From assembly GCA_027676805.1 (NCBI GenBank), contig JAQENU010000005.1, positions 1-64,000 of the forward strand: 64,000 nt of DNA, given 5' to 3'. Of this stretch, positions 47,207 through 56,767 are shown in pieces. This DNA is from Coprobacillaceae bacterium UN01-12pH3A. GTDB lineage: Bacteria; Bacillota_I; Bacilli_A; Erysipelotrichales; Coprobacillaceae. The notes beneath the pieces were generated by a model. That model was given only the letters and a program-made list of their open reading frames with translations, ran no database searches and was not told the origin of the DNA. How positions within the stretch are numbered: the stretch's first letter is position 1; every line of letters begins with the position of its first letter. A program made the position numbers and the translations under genes.

Positions 47207-49324
47207 ATGAAAAAATCAATAAAATATATATTAAGCATGTTAGGGATATTCTCTCTTTCTTTAGGGATGACCATACATCAGCTTGATAAAAAAGATAATC
47301 AGATATATGCAAGTGATGGAGAAGTGCTGCTTAATGAAGCAAACTTTCCTGATCCGGTGTTTCGCTCAATAATCAGTAATGTTGCTGATGCTGATAAAGA
47401 TGGTCGATTGAGCATTGATGAACAAGAAGCGATTACATGGTTTGACATAGTTGCAGATGAGGATGGAATAGCGAGTGTAAAGGGAATTGAATATTTTAGT
47501 CAATTAACAGATTTAAGTGTGACAGGCAGTCAAATTACAGAACTTGACCTGACCAAAAATACTCAGCTTATAAATTTGATCATCAATGATACCAACATTT
47601 CAAGATTAAATTTAAGTAATAAGACAGAACTTATGTTAGTCAGTTTAAGTGGTAATACTAACCTGAATACGCTTGATTTAACAAATTGTTTAGCTTTAGA
47701 AGATTTATCTTTATTGAGATCAAATATTTCTAAATTAGATTTAAGCGGATGTCCTAATCTTGTCGAGCTTGATACAGGATTTTCACCTGTTTCATCTGTA
47801 AACTTAAGTGAAAATTCGGTGCTGACTACATTGAGAATGAACGATAATCAGTTAACAAAGATTGATTTAAGTGCAAACACAGAGTTAGAGCGTGTTTATC
47901 TGGATAATAACCAGTTAAGCAAAATTGATTTTAGCGACAATAAAAAATTGACAAGAATCAATGTAGCGGATAATCAGCTTACTGAATTGAATCTTGCAGA
48001 AAATCCACTGCTGATATCATTAACCTGTTCAGGAAATAATCTTTCAAATTTAGATCTTAGCCACAATAAATTGTTGGAAGATTTATCAATAAGCCGTAAT
48101 CATTTAGCGGATCTTACTATGAATGAGGTGGATTTTCCGAATCTAACGTATATTGTCAATGCTACGCAATCTGTCGAGACAGAAATTAAAAAAAGTGATG
48201 GTAAATATATCCTTGATCTCAACTTACTGGTTAGTAAAGAGAATCTTTCTAAGGTAGTAATGGTTGATGGCGGAATTTTGGATGCGGCGACGGGAAGAGT
48301 TACCTATGATGTGAAACCGGCAGCTATTCAATATACCTATCAGATAGGTACATTTGGTGGTAAAGTACGCTCTATGAGTGTTACCGGAACGCCAGTGTAT
48401 AAAAATAAAATTACATTTTTTGATCATGCTGGCAATATTTTGAAAATAGACTATGTCGAAGACGGCGCACAGGGAGTGGCACCTGCTGACCCAATAAGAG
48501 AAGGCTATACATTTATGGGATGGGATAAAGTGCTCACTAATATTACAGATGAAATGAATTTCTATCCTTTATTTAACATAAATACATATACTATTAAATT
48601 TGTTGATGATGATGGAACGGTTTTAGATACTCAAAAAGTTGAGTATGGGAAGGATGCCAAATTACCCACCGCTCCCCAAAGAACAGGGTATATTTTTACT
48701 GGTTGGGATAAAGAAGCAACCCACATTCAACAGGATATGAGTATTAAAGCGCAGTATAAGATAATCGAGTATACCGTGATCTTTCAAGATTACGATGGAA
48801 CTGTCATCAGTATACAAAAAGTGGACTATAATACCGCAGCGAATTACCCGGAAGCACCAATTCGTCAAGGGCATACATTTATCGGTTGGAATGAGGACTT
48901 CCAAAACGTATTAAGTGATATGATAGTAGAAGCGATGTACACGATTAATCAATATAATGTTGTCTTTATCGATTTTGATGATACTGTTTTAAATGAACAA
49001 CGCGTAGAGTATCTAAAAGATGCCACAGCACCAACACTGCCATCTCGTGAAGGCTATACATTTATTGGCTGGGATCAAATATTCACCGGTGTCAAAGAAG
49101 ATTTAATTATCAGAGCCGTATATGAAAAGAAAGATCAGCTATCAGTCGATATTGAACAAAATCCAGATATAAACAGTAATCAAACAGTACCAGCACCTGT
49201 TGAGAAAAATCCTAATACGGGAGATTCCACGAATATGAATGTGATGATTCTATTGATGTTGTTGAGTTTGGGAGGCATGGCAAGACTGGCTCAAAGAAAA
49301 AGAAGTTATCTAAAAAAGCAGTAG
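47207..49324 (+). CDS. Cell-wall-anchored LRR / InlB-repeat surface protein
   Basis: 705-residue surface protein. Order: signal peptide (~1-32, cleavage near IYA/SDG), EF-hand-like calcium loop DADKDGRLSIDE (about 61-72), bacterial leucine-rich repeats (about 85-300; units such as LDLTKNTQLINLIINDTN), four tandem InlB B-type repeats (about 405-640; each with GYTFxGWD), then a sortase signal NPNTG (about 668-672), a hydrophobic helix and an RKR tail. The NPNTG motif replaces the usual LPxTG. It may be an adhesin or internalin-like protein. The ATG at 47207 has TAAGGAGG upstream. The gene follows the EAL phosphodiesterase by 96 bases. Confidence 0.9.
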   Translation: MKKSIKYILSMLGIFSLSLGMTIHQLDKKDNQIYASDGEVLLNEANFPDPVFRSIISNVADADKDGRLSIDEQEAITWFDIVADEDGIASVKGIEYFSQLTDLSVTGSQITELDLTKNTQLINLIINDTNISRLNLSNKTELMLVSLSGNTNLNTLDLTNCLALEDLSLLRSNISKLDLSGCPNLVELDTGFSPVSSVNLSENSVLTTLRMNDNQLTKIDLSANTELERVYLDNNQLSKIDFSDNKKLTRINVADNQLTELNLAENPLLISLTCSGNNLSNLDLSHNKLLEDLSISRNHLADLTMNEVDFPNLTYIVNATQSVETEIKKSDGKYILDLNLLVSKENLSKVVMVDGGILDAATGRVTYDVKPAAIQYTYQIGTFGGKVRSMSVTGTPVYKNKITFFDHAGNILKIDYVEDGAQGVAPADPIREGYTFMGWDKVLTNITDEMNFYPLFNINTYTIKFVDDDGTVLDTQKVEYGKDAKLPTAPQRTGYIFTGWDKEATHIQQDMSIKAQYKIIEYTVIFQDYDGTVISIQKVDYNTAANYPEAPIRQGHTFIGWNEDFQNVLSDMIVEAMYTINQYNVVFIDFDDTVLNEQRVEYLKDATAPTLPSREGYTFIGWDQIFTGVKEDLIIRAVYEKKDQLSVDIEQNPDINSNQTVPAPVEKNPNTGDSTNMNVMILLMLLSLGGMARLAQRKRSYLKKQ

Positions 49325-49372
49325 TTTAATAGATGGGGATTTTATTATTAGTGTCTGATTTTAGAGGAAAAG

Positions 49373-49407
49373 AGGAAAGTCAATGATTTAAAAGACTTTC
49401 CTTTTTA
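49373..49407 (+). terminator. Terminator of the surface-protein gene
   Basis: AGGAAAGTC (49373-49381) pairs with GACTTTCCT (49394-49402), followed by TTTTATT. Confidence 0.82.
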
Positions 49408-49518
49408 TTAAATAGAGGAGAGTGTGGGTTAAATTAATAAAGTTTAAAAAACAGTTTTGTATTATAAGTAAGTTTATTAATAAAATTTGTGAAAAAGCTT
49501 TATTTTATATTTTATCTG

Positions 49519-49527
49519 TGCTACTAT
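49519..49527 (+). promoter_or_regulatory. Extended -10 promoter of the his operon
   Basis: TGCTACTAT at 49519-49527 (alternative -10 TATACT at 49525-49530), about 25 bases before the leader-peptide ATG. No good -35 is seen. The upstream stretch 49408-49518 is AT-rich without a gene. Confidence 0.5.
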
Positions 49528-49551
49528 ACTATCAAGCGGAAGGTGATCATT

Positions 49552-49605
49552 ATGAATACAAATCGAATTTCACAACAATTACATCACCATCATTGGATAC
49601 AGTAG
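49552..49605 (+). CDS. His operon leader peptide
   Basis: A 17-codon ORF, MNTNRISQQLHHHHWIQ, with four consecutive His codons (CAT CAC CAT CAT, 49582-49593) and a GGAAGGTGATC ribosome site just upstream. Its stop codon abuts the first attenuator hairpin. When charged tRNA-His is scarce, the ribosome would stall on the His run and change the folding of the leader. This mirrors the enterobacterial hisL peptide (seven His). Confidence 0.88.
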   Translation: MNTNRISQQLHHHHWIQ

Positions 49606-49708
49606 GGTTATATCAGCAAATTGATACAGCCCATTTTGTGTTATTTCAAAGGGTTGTATCTAATGACAAAAACGTGCTAAGCAAGCGGGTCATTGGACTC
49701 GCTTTTTT
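49605..49708 (+). promoter_or_regulatory. Ribosome-mediated transcription attenuator of the his operon
   Basis: Alternative pairings are visible. Segment A (GGGTTATATCA, 49605-49615) pairs with B (TGATACAGCCC, 49622-49632). B can instead pair with C (GGGTTGTATC, 49651-49660) over ten bases. The terminator is E:F, AAGCGGGTC/GACTCGCTT (49683-49691/49696-49704) running into TTTTTT. A competing D:E hairpin is ACGTGCT (49672-49678) with AGCGGGT (49684-49690). Stalling at the His codons would hide A, favour B:C and free D to block the terminator. This is the logic of the classical his attenuator. Confidence 0.8.
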
Positions 49709-49729
49709 GTTTATCTGGAGGGGGAAAAT

Positions 49730-50710
49730 ATGGAGAATTACAAATTTGTGCTTCCCGAAGAAGCGCAGGAAGCGTTAAAAGGTCATGTCAGGACACTAAG
49801 AATGATGGAAACCAAGCTGAGAACAGTCTTCGATGACCATCGATATGATGAAGTGATGATACCGACATTTGAATACACGGATCTTTATCGGGACATTGCT
49901 ACCGGGATTGAAGTCGAACGATTATTTCAGTTTTTCAATAAAGATGGAAAGGCTATTTCATTAAGAGCTGATTTTACATTTCCGTTAGCTCGTTATCATG
50001 CACATGCCGCTTTGTCGGTGGGACGTTATTGTTATTTTGGGAAAGTTTACCGTAAGCAGCTTAGTCACAAAGGACGTCAAAGTGAAATCTATCAGGCTGG
50101 CATTGAATTGATGGGATTAGATGAAATCACCGGAGATCAGGAATGCTTAACGGTGTTATCGCAAAGCCTAAAGACGATGTCCTTATCCAATGTGCAAACA
50201 GAGTTAGGCAGTGCCGCTTTCTTTAGACGCTTGGAACATCTTATAAAAGATGACGGACAGTTAAAGACGATCCTAGATTATCGGGATATGAGTGCTATGG
50301 AACTATTTGTGAAAGAGAAAGTAAAAGGTCAGGTTATTGACCAAAAAATGGCAAATTTTTTAAATCAGCTGATTACTCTGACCGGAAAGCAGGAGGTCTT
50401 TATCGCAGCTAAAATGTATTTGGAAGATGAAACATTGCTGAAGGCATTAAACCATTTAGAGACGCTTTATTCTTCTTTTAAAGATCAGTTTGAGGATTTA
50501 ACAGTAGATTTAGCGATGGTACCAAAATTCAATTATTATACCGGCTTGATGATCAAAGCCTATCACTTAGATGCTGCAGAAGCGATCATTAGCGGCGGGC
50601 GTTATGATCAATTGCTTCAGGTTTTTGGGCGGGATAGTCAGGCGATAGGATTAAGCTTTAATTTAGATATGCTAAGTGAACTAGCGGATAAGGAGAAACA
50701 AGATGATTAA
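49730..50710 (+). CDS. hisZ: ATP phosphoribosyltransferase regulatory subunit HisZ
   Basis: 326-residue HisRS paralogue that activates the short-form HisG in step 1 of histidine synthesis. It has class II synthetase-like motifs ([50 protein letters not shown]) but lacks the anticodon-binding domain. GGAGGGGGAAAAT precedes the ATG. First gene of the operon. A longer frame reading back to 49422 runs through the attenuator and is not a gene. Confidence 0.93.
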   Translation: MENYKFVLPEEAQEALKGHVRTLRMMETKLRTVFDDHRYDEVMIPTFEYTDLYRDIATGIEVERLFQFFNKDGKAISLRADFTFPLARYHAHAALSVGRYCYFGKVYRKQLSHKGRQSEIYQAGIELMGLDEITGDQECLTVLSQSLKTMSLSNVQTELGSAAFFRRLEHLIKDDGQLKTILDYRDMSAMELFVKEKVKGQVIDQKMANFLNQLITLTGKQEVFIAAKMYLEDETLLKALNHLETLYSSFKDQFEDLTVDLAMVPKFNYYTGLMIKAYHLDAAEAIISGGRYDQLLQVFGRDSQAIGLSFNLDMLSELADKEKQDD

Positions 50711-51329
50711 GATCGCAGTGACAAAAGGAAGAATAGAAAAACAAGTTAGTCATTTGCTTTTAGAAGCCGGCTATGACATGCGCCCGCTATTAAATAAAGA
50801 TCGGGAGCTGTTGATTACCACACAGGATGATCTGCAATTTATCTTTGCCAAAGCGAATGATGTCCTCACCTTTTTAGAGCATGGCATTGTTGATATTGGC
50901 TTTGTAGGAAAAGATACTTTGGATGAAAGCGAATTTAACGATTACTATAATTTACTCGATTTAAAGATCGGTCAATGCTACTTTGCAGTTGCCAGTTATC
51001 CGCAGTATAGAGATACACAGTTTAACCGCCGTAAGCGTATTGCTTCAAAGTACACGACCATCGCTAAACGTTATTTTCAATCTAAATTAGAGGATGTAGA
51101 GATCATTAAGCTGGAAGGATCGGTTGAATTAGGTCCGATCGTAGGTATTGCAGATGCGATTGTTGATATTGTTGAAACAGGGTCAACATTAAAAGCCAAT
51201 GGTTTAGAAGTCATTGAAAAAATCAGTGATATCAGCACTCGCTGTGTCTGCAATAAAGTTAGTTTTAAATTTAAAAAAGAGGAAATAATGACGTTAGTTG
51301 AACGTCTGAAGGGGGAAACAACATGTTAG
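50703..51329 (+). CDS. hisG: ATP phosphoribosyltransferase, short form HisG
   Basis: 208 residues, the short HisG that needs HisZ. It joins ATP and PRPP, the first and feedback-controlled step. Motifs: [10 protein letters not shown] near the start, [13 protein letters not shown], and the PRPP loop [16 protein letters not shown]. The C-terminal regulatory ACT-like domain of long-form HisG is absent, as expected. It overlaps hisZ by eight bases. Confidence 0.95.
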   Translation: MIKIAVTKGRIEKQVSHLLLEAGYDMRPLLNKDRELLITTQDDLQFIFAKANDVLTFLEHGIVDIGFVGKDTLDESEFNDYYNLLDLKIGQCYFAVASYPQYRDTQFNRRKRIASKYTTIAKRYFQSKLEDVEIIKLEGSVELGPIVGIADAIVDIVETGSTLKANGLEVIEKISDISTRCVCNKVSFKFKKEEIMTLVERLKGETTC

Positions 51330-52624
51330 AACGAATGAAATTTACAGGAGATTATACAGCATTGGATCAATTATTCAGCGCTCGTAAGGCCACGATTAAT
51401 AAAGAAGTCAATGAAACGGTAGAAAAAATCATTCAGGATATTATCGATCGTCAGGATGAAGCTTTGTTTGACTATGCCAAACGCTTTGATGGGTATGAGA
51501 TTAAAAGCCCTAAGGATCTTTTGGTTACTAAAGAGGAAGTGAATGAAGCAGTAGAACGTGTCGGGGATAACTTTATTCGCATCTTAGAAAGAACGAAGAG
51601 TCAGCTCATTGATTTCCACCAGCATCAATTAAGTCAGTCATGGTCCATATTTAAAGAAAACGGGGTCATCATGGGACAGATCGTCAGAGGATTAAGACGA
51701 GTAGCCTTATACGTTCCCGGAGGAACCGCAACCTATCCTTCAACAGTTCTTATGAATGCGATCCCTGCTCAGCTTGCCGGGGTCAAAGAGTTAATAATTA
51801 TTACACCTGTAAAAGCGGATGGAAAAGTAAGTGATGTCATATTAGCGGCAGCTCATGTCTGCGGTATCGAAACAATTTATAAAGTCGGGGGGGCACAAGC
51901 TGTTGCTGCTGTTGCCTATGGAACACCTTCGATTAAAAAAGTAGATAAGATTGTCGGACCGGGAAACATCTTTGTAGCAACTACCAAAAAATGCTGTTAC
52001 GGAGCCGTTGATATTGATATGATCGCCGGACCTAGTGAAGTGCTTGTGATTGCCGATGCATCGGCAAATCCCAAATATATTGCTGCGGATTTAATGAGTC
52101 AGGCAGAACATGATCGTTTAGCCAGTGCCATTTTAGTGACGACTTCGGCTTCGCTGGTAGAGGAAGTCGAAAAAGAGTTAACTCGCCAGTTAAATACACT
52201 GTCACGCCGAGAGATCATTGAAGAATCTTTGCAGAATTATGGCGGAGCCGTCCTCGTAGATTCAATTCAGGAAGCATTCGATGTATCGAATTATATAGCG
52301 CCGGAACATTTAGAAGTCTTGGTCGATCAGCCAATGAATACCCTGCCTTATATTGAAAATGCCGGATCCATCTTTTTAGGCGAATATACACCGGAACCAT
52401 TAGGGGATTATATGAGCGGAACAAACCATGTTCTGCCAACAAGCGGTACGGCTAAATTCTATTCCGCTTTAGGTGTATATGATTTTGTTAAATATTCCTC
52501 ATATAGTCAATATCCAAGAACCATCTTAAATACGTTTAAAGAGGATGTCATTGAATTTGCTCAATTAGAAGGCTTGGACGCTCATGCCAATTCAATTCAA
52601 GTCCGCTTTGAGGAGGAAGAGTAA
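51323..52624 (+). CDS. hisD: Histidinol dehydrogenase
   Basis: 433-residue zinc enzyme oxidising histidinol to histidine with two NAD+. Recognised motifs: [59 protein letters not shown] and PEHLEV, including the zinc-binding Gln and His in SQAEHD. Length is normal. It overlaps hisG by seven bases. Confidence 0.96.
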   Translation: MLERMKFTGDYTALDQLFSARKATINKEVNETVEKIIQDIIDRQDEALFDYAKRFDGYEIKSPKDLLVTKEEVNEAVERVGDNFIRILERTKSQLIDFHQHQLSQSWSIFKENGVIMGQIVRGLRRVALYVPGGTATYPSTVLMNAIPAQLAGVKELIIITPVKADGKVSDVILAAAHVCGIETIYKVGGAQAVAAVAYGTPSIKKVDKIVGPGNIFVATTKKCCYGAVDIDMIAGPSEVLVIADASANPKYIAADLMSQAEHDRLASAILVTTSASLVEEVEKELTRQLNTLSRREIIEESLQNYGGAVLVDSIQEAFDVSNYIAPEHLEVLVDQPMNTLPYIENAGSIFLGEYTPEPLGDYMSGTNHVLPTSGTAKFYSALGVYDFVKYSSYSQYPRTILNTFKEDVIEFAQLEGLDAHANSIQVRFEEEE

Positions 52625-52625
52625 A

Positions 52626-53207
52626 ATGGAAACAATTAAGATTGCCAGGAAAACGAATGAAACGGATATTACTGTAGAACTAAAACTGAAGGGCGAAGGA
52701 AAAAGCTGTATTCATTCCGGTATCGGATTTTTAGATCATATGCTGACTCTTTTTGCTTTTCATTCCGGCATGGATCTTAATTTGACTTGTCAGGGGGATT
52801 TAGAGGTAGATACGCATCATTCGATTGAAGATATTGGTATCACGTTAGGACAGGCAATGGCTAAAGCCTTGGGAGAACGCAATGGAATTCAGCGATACGG
52901 AAATGCCTTCTTGCCGATGGATGAAGCGATGGCGCAGGTTACTTTAGATTTATGCCGCCGCAGTTATTTGGTTTACCATTGTGAACTGCCGGTTGAAAGA
53001 GTCGGGACTTTTGAATGTGAGATGCTGGAAGAGTTTCTGCGTGCATTTGCATTTAATACCCAGATGACGCTGCATGTTAATATGCTTTATGGAAAGAATG
53101 CGCATCATATGATTGAAGCGATTTTTAAAGGGCTGGGTCAAGCACTGAAACAAGCAATTCAATTCACTCAGGATCAGCGCCCAATGTCAACGAAAGGACA
53201 ATTATAG
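52626..53207 (+). CDS. hisB: Imidazoleglycerol-phosphate dehydratase
   Basis: 193-residue monofunctional HisB (no phosphatase domain). Metal-binding repeats GIGFLDHMLTLFAFHSG, DTHHSIEDIGI, AHHMIEAIFKG. The ATG at 52626 has GAGGAGGAAGAG upstream and comes one base after the hisD stop. An upstream in-frame start lies inside hisD and is rejected. Confidence 0.95.
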   Translation: METIKIARKTNETDITVELKLKGEGKSCIHSGIGFLDHMLTLFAFHSGMDLNLTCQGDLEVDTHHSIEDIGITLGQAMAKALGERNGIQRYGNAFLPMDEAMAQVTLDLCRRSYLVYHCELPVERVGTFECEMLEEFLRAFAFNTQMTLHVNMLYGKNAHHMIEAIFKGLGQALKQAIQFTQDQRPMSTKGQL

Positions 53208-53216
53208 GTGAAGCAT

Positions 53217-53825
53217 ATGGTGATTATCATTGATTATCATGTTGGGAATTTAAAAAGTGTGTTGAATGGCTGCCGCCGAGCCGGAATAGAAGCTCAAATC
53301 AGCAGTGATAAAGAAACAATTAAAAATGCCAAAGCATTGATTTTGCCGGGAGTGGGAACATTTAAAGCGGCAATGGAGCATTTGAAAGAAACTGATCTTA
53401 TTGATACCATTCGTGAATGCAAAGAAAAGGGGACTCCTATTTTAGGAATCTGTTTAGGAATGCAAATTCTGTTTGAAGAAGGAAATGAAGTTTCTTTGAC
53501 AAAAGGACTGGGATTTTTATCAGGAAAAGTGGCACCTATCGAATGTACTCTTAAAATTCCCCATATGGGTTGGAATGAATTGTATTTTGAAAATGACCAC
53601 CCTTTGCTGAAATATGTATCAGAAAAAGAAGATGTTTATTTTGTGCATTCTTTTCAAGCCTACTGTCCTACTTGCGAAGTTGTAGCCTATGCTCGCTATA
53701 AAGAAGCTTATATTCCGGCAATTGTAGTAAAAGGCAATGTGATGGGGTGTCAGTTTCATCCGGAAAAAAGCGGAGAAACCGGAAAGAAAATCTTAAAGGC
53801 ATTTAAGGAGATGATTGCATGTTAA
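53217..53825 (+). CDS. hisH: Imidazole glycerol phosphate synthase glutaminase subunit
   Basis: 202-residue class I amidotransferase, partner of HisF. The triad is visible: Cys in GICLGMQILFEEG and His/Glu in QFHPEKSG. The start at 53217 (MVIIIDYHVGN) fits the family and has AGGTGA five bases upstream; the GTG at 53208 is possible. It overlaps hisA by seven bases. Confidence 0.95.
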   Translation: MVIIIDYHVGNLKSVLNGCRRAGIEAQISSDKETIKNAKALILPGVGTFKAAMEHLKETDLIDTIRECKEKGTPILGICLGMQILFEEGNEVSLTKGLGFLSGKVAPIECTLKIPHMGWNELYFENDHPLLKYVSEKEDVYFVHSFQAYCPTCEVVAYARYKEAYIPAIVVKGNVMGCQFHPEKSGETGKKILKAFKEMIAC

Positions 53826-54550
53826 TATTACCGGCTATTGATTTAAAAGATGGAAAAGTAGTGCGCTTATTTAAAGGGGACTATCAACAAGAAACGATCT
53901 ATGCACTTGATGCTGTGGAGATTGCCTCTTATTATGAAAAAGTAGGCGCTGATTTCTTACATTTAGTTGATCTAAACGGAGCAAAAGAGGGCTGCCGCAT
54001 CAATCAAAAGACAATTGCTTCTATTCGTGAGCATACTCAGCTGCCTATTGAATTGGGCGGAGGAATTCGTGATAAAGAGACTATCGCATTTTATTTAGAG
54101 GAGTTAAAAATAGATCGGATCATTTTAGGAACGGTGGCATTGAAAAATAAACCGTTGTTAAAAGAAGCGCTTCAGCTTTACGGGGCAGAAAAGATTGTCG
54201 TAGGTGTAGATATTAAAGACGGCTGTGTTGCTACTGAAGGCTGGCTGGATACCAGCAAAGTCGATTATCTTACTTTTCTAAAAGAGCTGGAAAGCCTGCA
54301 GGTTCGCTATGTGGTGGTCACCGATATTAGTAAAGACGGGACTTTAAGCGGACCAAATTTTGAACTGTATGAGAAAATTCGACAGGAAACCCATCTGCAA
54401 GTGATTGTATCCGGAGGCATCAGCTGTAAAGAAGATGTTTATCGAGTAAAAGACAATTACGGCTGTATTATTGGAAAGGCCTTTTATGATGGGAAAATAG
54501 ATTTAGAGGAGGTCATTACATGCTTAAAAAAAGAATCATTCCCTGTTTAG
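53819..54550 (+). CDS. hisA: ProFAR isomerase (phosphoribosylformimino-AICAR-phosphate isomerase)
   Basis: 243-residue TIM-barrel isomerase. N-terminal [17 protein letters not shown] with the catalytic Asp, and the second half-barrel Asp in [11 protein letters not shown]. Phosphate loops ELGGGIRD and IVSGGIS. It overlaps hisF by 31 bases. Confidence 0.95.
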   Translation: MLILPAIDLKDGKVVRLFKGDYQQETIYALDAVEIASYYEKVGADFLHLVDLNGAKEGCRINQKTIASIREHTQLPIELGGGIRDKETIAFYLEELKIDRIILGTVALKNKPLLKEALQLYGAEKIVVGVDIKDGCVATEGWLDTSKVDYLTFLKELESLQVRYVVVTDISKDGTLSGPNFELYEKIRQETHLQVIVSGGISCKEDVYRVKDNYGCIIGKAFYDGKIDLEEVITCLKKESFPV

Positions 54551-55278
54551 ATATAAAAGATGGAAAAGTGGTCAAAGGCATTCATTTTAACGGATTAAAA
54601 GAGGTCGGAGACCCGGTTGAACTGGCACGCCATTATGATGAGCAAGGGGCGGATGAAATCGTTTTTTTGGATATTACCGCAACCTATGAAAATCGCGATA
54701 CGATGTATGCATTAGTCGAAGAAGCTGCCGGATCTTTATCGATCCCTCTGGCAATTGGCGGTGGTGTCCGTCATTTAGATGATTTTAGAAAAGTACTGCT
54801 CTGCGGGGCCGATAAAATTTCGATCAACTCAGCAGCTATTCGTGAACCTGCACTGATTAATCAGGCGGCACAAGAATTTGGCAGTCAATGTGTAGTTGTC
54901 GCTATTGACGCAAAAAAGAATCCACAAACACATCGTTTTGAAGTGTATATTAAAGGCGGACGGGAAAATACCGGCATTGATCTTGTCACATGGGCAAAAG
55001 AATGCCAGCAAAGAGGTGCCGGCGAAATCCTTTTGACATCGATGGATAAGGATGGGACCCAATCCGGTTATGATATTGACATGCTGCAGGCAGTATGCGC
55101 TGCAACCCGTATTCCGGTTATTGCCAGCGGCGGGTGTGGAAGCATTGACGATATTATAGATGTATTTAAAAAGACAGATTGTGATGCGGCATTGGTGGCT
55201 TCTTTATTCCATTATGGAGTCAGTACGATCAGTGAAGTAAAAGAACGATTGAAAGAAAATAATATTCCAGTGAGGTAG
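54520..55278 (+). CDS. hisF: Imidazole glycerol phosphate synthase cyclase subunit
   Basis: 252-residue TIM barrel that works with HisH to form imidazole glycerol phosphate and AICAR. N-terminal [19 protein letters not shown] with catalytic Asp, IAIGGGVR, and [12 protein letters not shown] with the second Asp. GAGGAGGTCATTAC precedes the ATG inside hisA. Confidence 0.96.
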   Translation: MLKKRIIPCLDIKDGKVVKGIHFNGLKEVGDPVELARHYDEQGADEIVFLDITATYENRDTMYALVEEAAGSLSIPLAIGGGVRHLDDFRKVLLCGADKISINSAAIREPALINQAAQEFGSQCVVVAIDAKKNPQTHRFEVYIKGGRENTGIDLVTWAKECQQRGAGEILLTSMDKDGTQSGYDIDMLQAVCAATRIPVIASGGCGSIDDIIDVFKKTDCDAALVASLFHYGVSTISEVKERLKENNIPVR

Positions 55279-55282
55279 AAAG

Positions 55283-55924
55283 ATGAAACCAGATTTTAAT
55301 AAAATGCCGCTGATTCCGGCAATCGTACAGGATTATAAAACGAGTGTAGTGCTAATGCTTGCCTATGTGAATGAAGAAGCTTATGAAAAAATGCTGGAAG
55401 AAAAGCAGACTTATTTTTATTCTCGCAGCCGTCAGTCACTATGGCACAAGGGAGAAACATCCGGTCACTTTCAAAATATTAAATACATAGCGTTGGATTG
55501 TGATCAGGATACTTTATTGATTCAGGTGGAACAGATCGGAAATGCTTGTCATACAGGTGCCTACAGCTGTTTTTTCAATGATATCCAAGGAGAAGAAAGC
55601 CCAAGCACGATATTCCAATCTGTCTATGATTTAATTAAAGACCGTCAAGTTAATCCGATAGAAAATTCTTATACGAACTATCTTTTTGATCAAGGAACTG
55701 ATAAAATATGTAAAAAGATCGGGGAAGAAGCCAGCGAAACGATCATTGCGGCAAAAAATGAAGATCGCGATGAACTGATTGGTGAAATAGATGATCTTTT
55801 ATATCATATTTTTGTCCTGATGGCTAAAAAGAATATCTCTTTGCAGGATATTCAAAGCAAATTGAAAGAGCGCCATCAGATCACAGGCAATAAAAAAACA
55901 TTCCATCAAAAAGGAGAGTATTAA
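55283..55924 (+). CDS. hisI: Bifunctional phosphoribosyl-AMP cyclohydrolase / phosphoribosyl-ATP pyrophosphatase
   Basis: 213-residue fused HisIE. The N-terminal cyclohydrolase has LMLAYVNEEAYEKM, FYSRSRQSLWHKGETSGHFQ and the zinc-binding CDQDTLLIQV..GNACHTGAYSC. The C-terminal pyrophosphatase begins at about residue 115, with KKIGEEASETIIAAKNED and EIDDLLYHIFVLM. It follows hisF by four bases. Confidence 0.95.
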   Translation: MKPDFNKMPLIPAIVQDYKTSVVLMLAYVNEEAYEKMLEEKQTYFYSRSRQSLWHKGETSGHFQNIKYIALDCDQDTLLIQVEQIGNACHTGAYSCFFNDIQGEESPSTIFQSVYDLIKDRQVNPIENSYTNYLFDQGTDKICKKIGEEASETIIAAKNEDRDELIGEIDDLLYHIFVLMAKKNISLQDIQSKLKERHQITGNKKTFHQKGEY

Positions 55925-56718
55925 TGAGAAAAATTGATTATCATATGCACACTTGCTTTTCTGCTGATAGTGAGGCAGATCCTCAGCAGCATATCAAGCA
56001 GGCAATTAAAATGGGATTAGAAGAAATCTGCTTTACGGATCATCAGGATTTTCATTATCCGGGGACATCGTTTGATGTAGATATTGATCGTTATTTAAAA
56101 ACGATGCTGGATTTAAAAAAGACCTATCAGAATCAAGTGAAAATTAAGATTGGGATTGAAGTCGGATTAGACTGTCTTTATCAAGATGAAATTAAAACAT
56201 TTATAGAGACACATCCTTTTGACTATGTGATTGGTTCAATTCATGCCATCAGAGATACAGAATTCTTTTTACCGGGGAAATTCTTTGACAATAAAACAAA
56301 AGAAGAAGCACATCGTGAATTTTTTGAAGAAACGTTGCGCTGTGTACAGCAATTTGATGACTTTAACTGCTTAGGACATCTGGATTATATTGTTCGCTAT
56401 GGTCCTTATAAAGATAAGTCGGTGAACCATGCAATATATCAGGATATTATTGATGAAATCTTTAAAACATTGATCAAAAAGGGAAAAGGAATTGAAGTCA
56501 ATACATCCGGATTTAAAGATTTAGAAACCTGTGGCTTTCCAAACTTTGAACAGGTGCAGCGCTACTATGATTTAGGCGGACGAATCATTACGATCGGAAC
56601 TGATTCCCATACCAGTGACAGAGTGGGAGAAAATGTCGACAGAGTTGTAAAGGAACTTGAAAAGATCGGTTTCAAGGATGTTTCAACTTTCACAAAACGT
56701 GTGAAAGATTCGATTTAA
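55924..56718 (+). CDS. hisJ: Histidinol-phosphatase, PHP family
   Basis: 264-residue PHP-type histidinol-phosphatase (HisK/HisJ) removing phosphate from histidinol phosphate. Metal motifs: DYHMHTCFSAD, FTDHQDFHYPG, IGIEVGLD, GSIHAI, LGHLDYI and GTDSHTSD. It shares one base with hisI. The transaminase gene hisC is not in the cluster. Confidence 0.92.
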   Translation: MRKIDYHMHTCFSADSEADPQQHIKQAIKMGLEEICFTDHQDFHYPGTSFDVDIDRYLKTMLDLKKTYQNQVKIKIGIEVGLDCLYQDEIKTFIETHPFDYVIGSIHAIRDTEFFLPGKFFDNKTKEEAHREFFEETLRCVQQFDDFNCLGHLDYIVRYGPYKDKSVNHAIYQDIIDEIFKTLIKKGKGIEVNTSGFKDLETCGFPNFEQVQRYYDLGGRIITIGTDSHTSDRVGENVDRVVKELEKIGFKDVSTFTKRVKDSI

Positions 56719-56720
56719 TT

Positions 56721-56750
56721 GTGCTATAATAAATAAAATAGCACTTTTTT
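56721..56750 (+). terminator. His-operon terminator overlapping an extended -10 promoter
   Basis: GTGCTAT (56721-56727) pairs with ATAGCAC (56738-56744), followed by six T. The 5' arm of the stem is also TGCTATAAT (56722-56730), a perfect extended -10 that can start transcription of the next gene at about 56737. One sequence thus ends the his transcript and starts the efflux gene. Confidence 0.7.
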
Positions 56751-56767
56751 GTTTGAAGGGGGATATT

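Noticed and set aside
49422..49778. 118-residue plus-strand frame before hisZ
   Set aside because: It runs through the promoter, leader peptide and attenuator hairpins and overlaps hisZ out of frame; the features there are explained by regulation.
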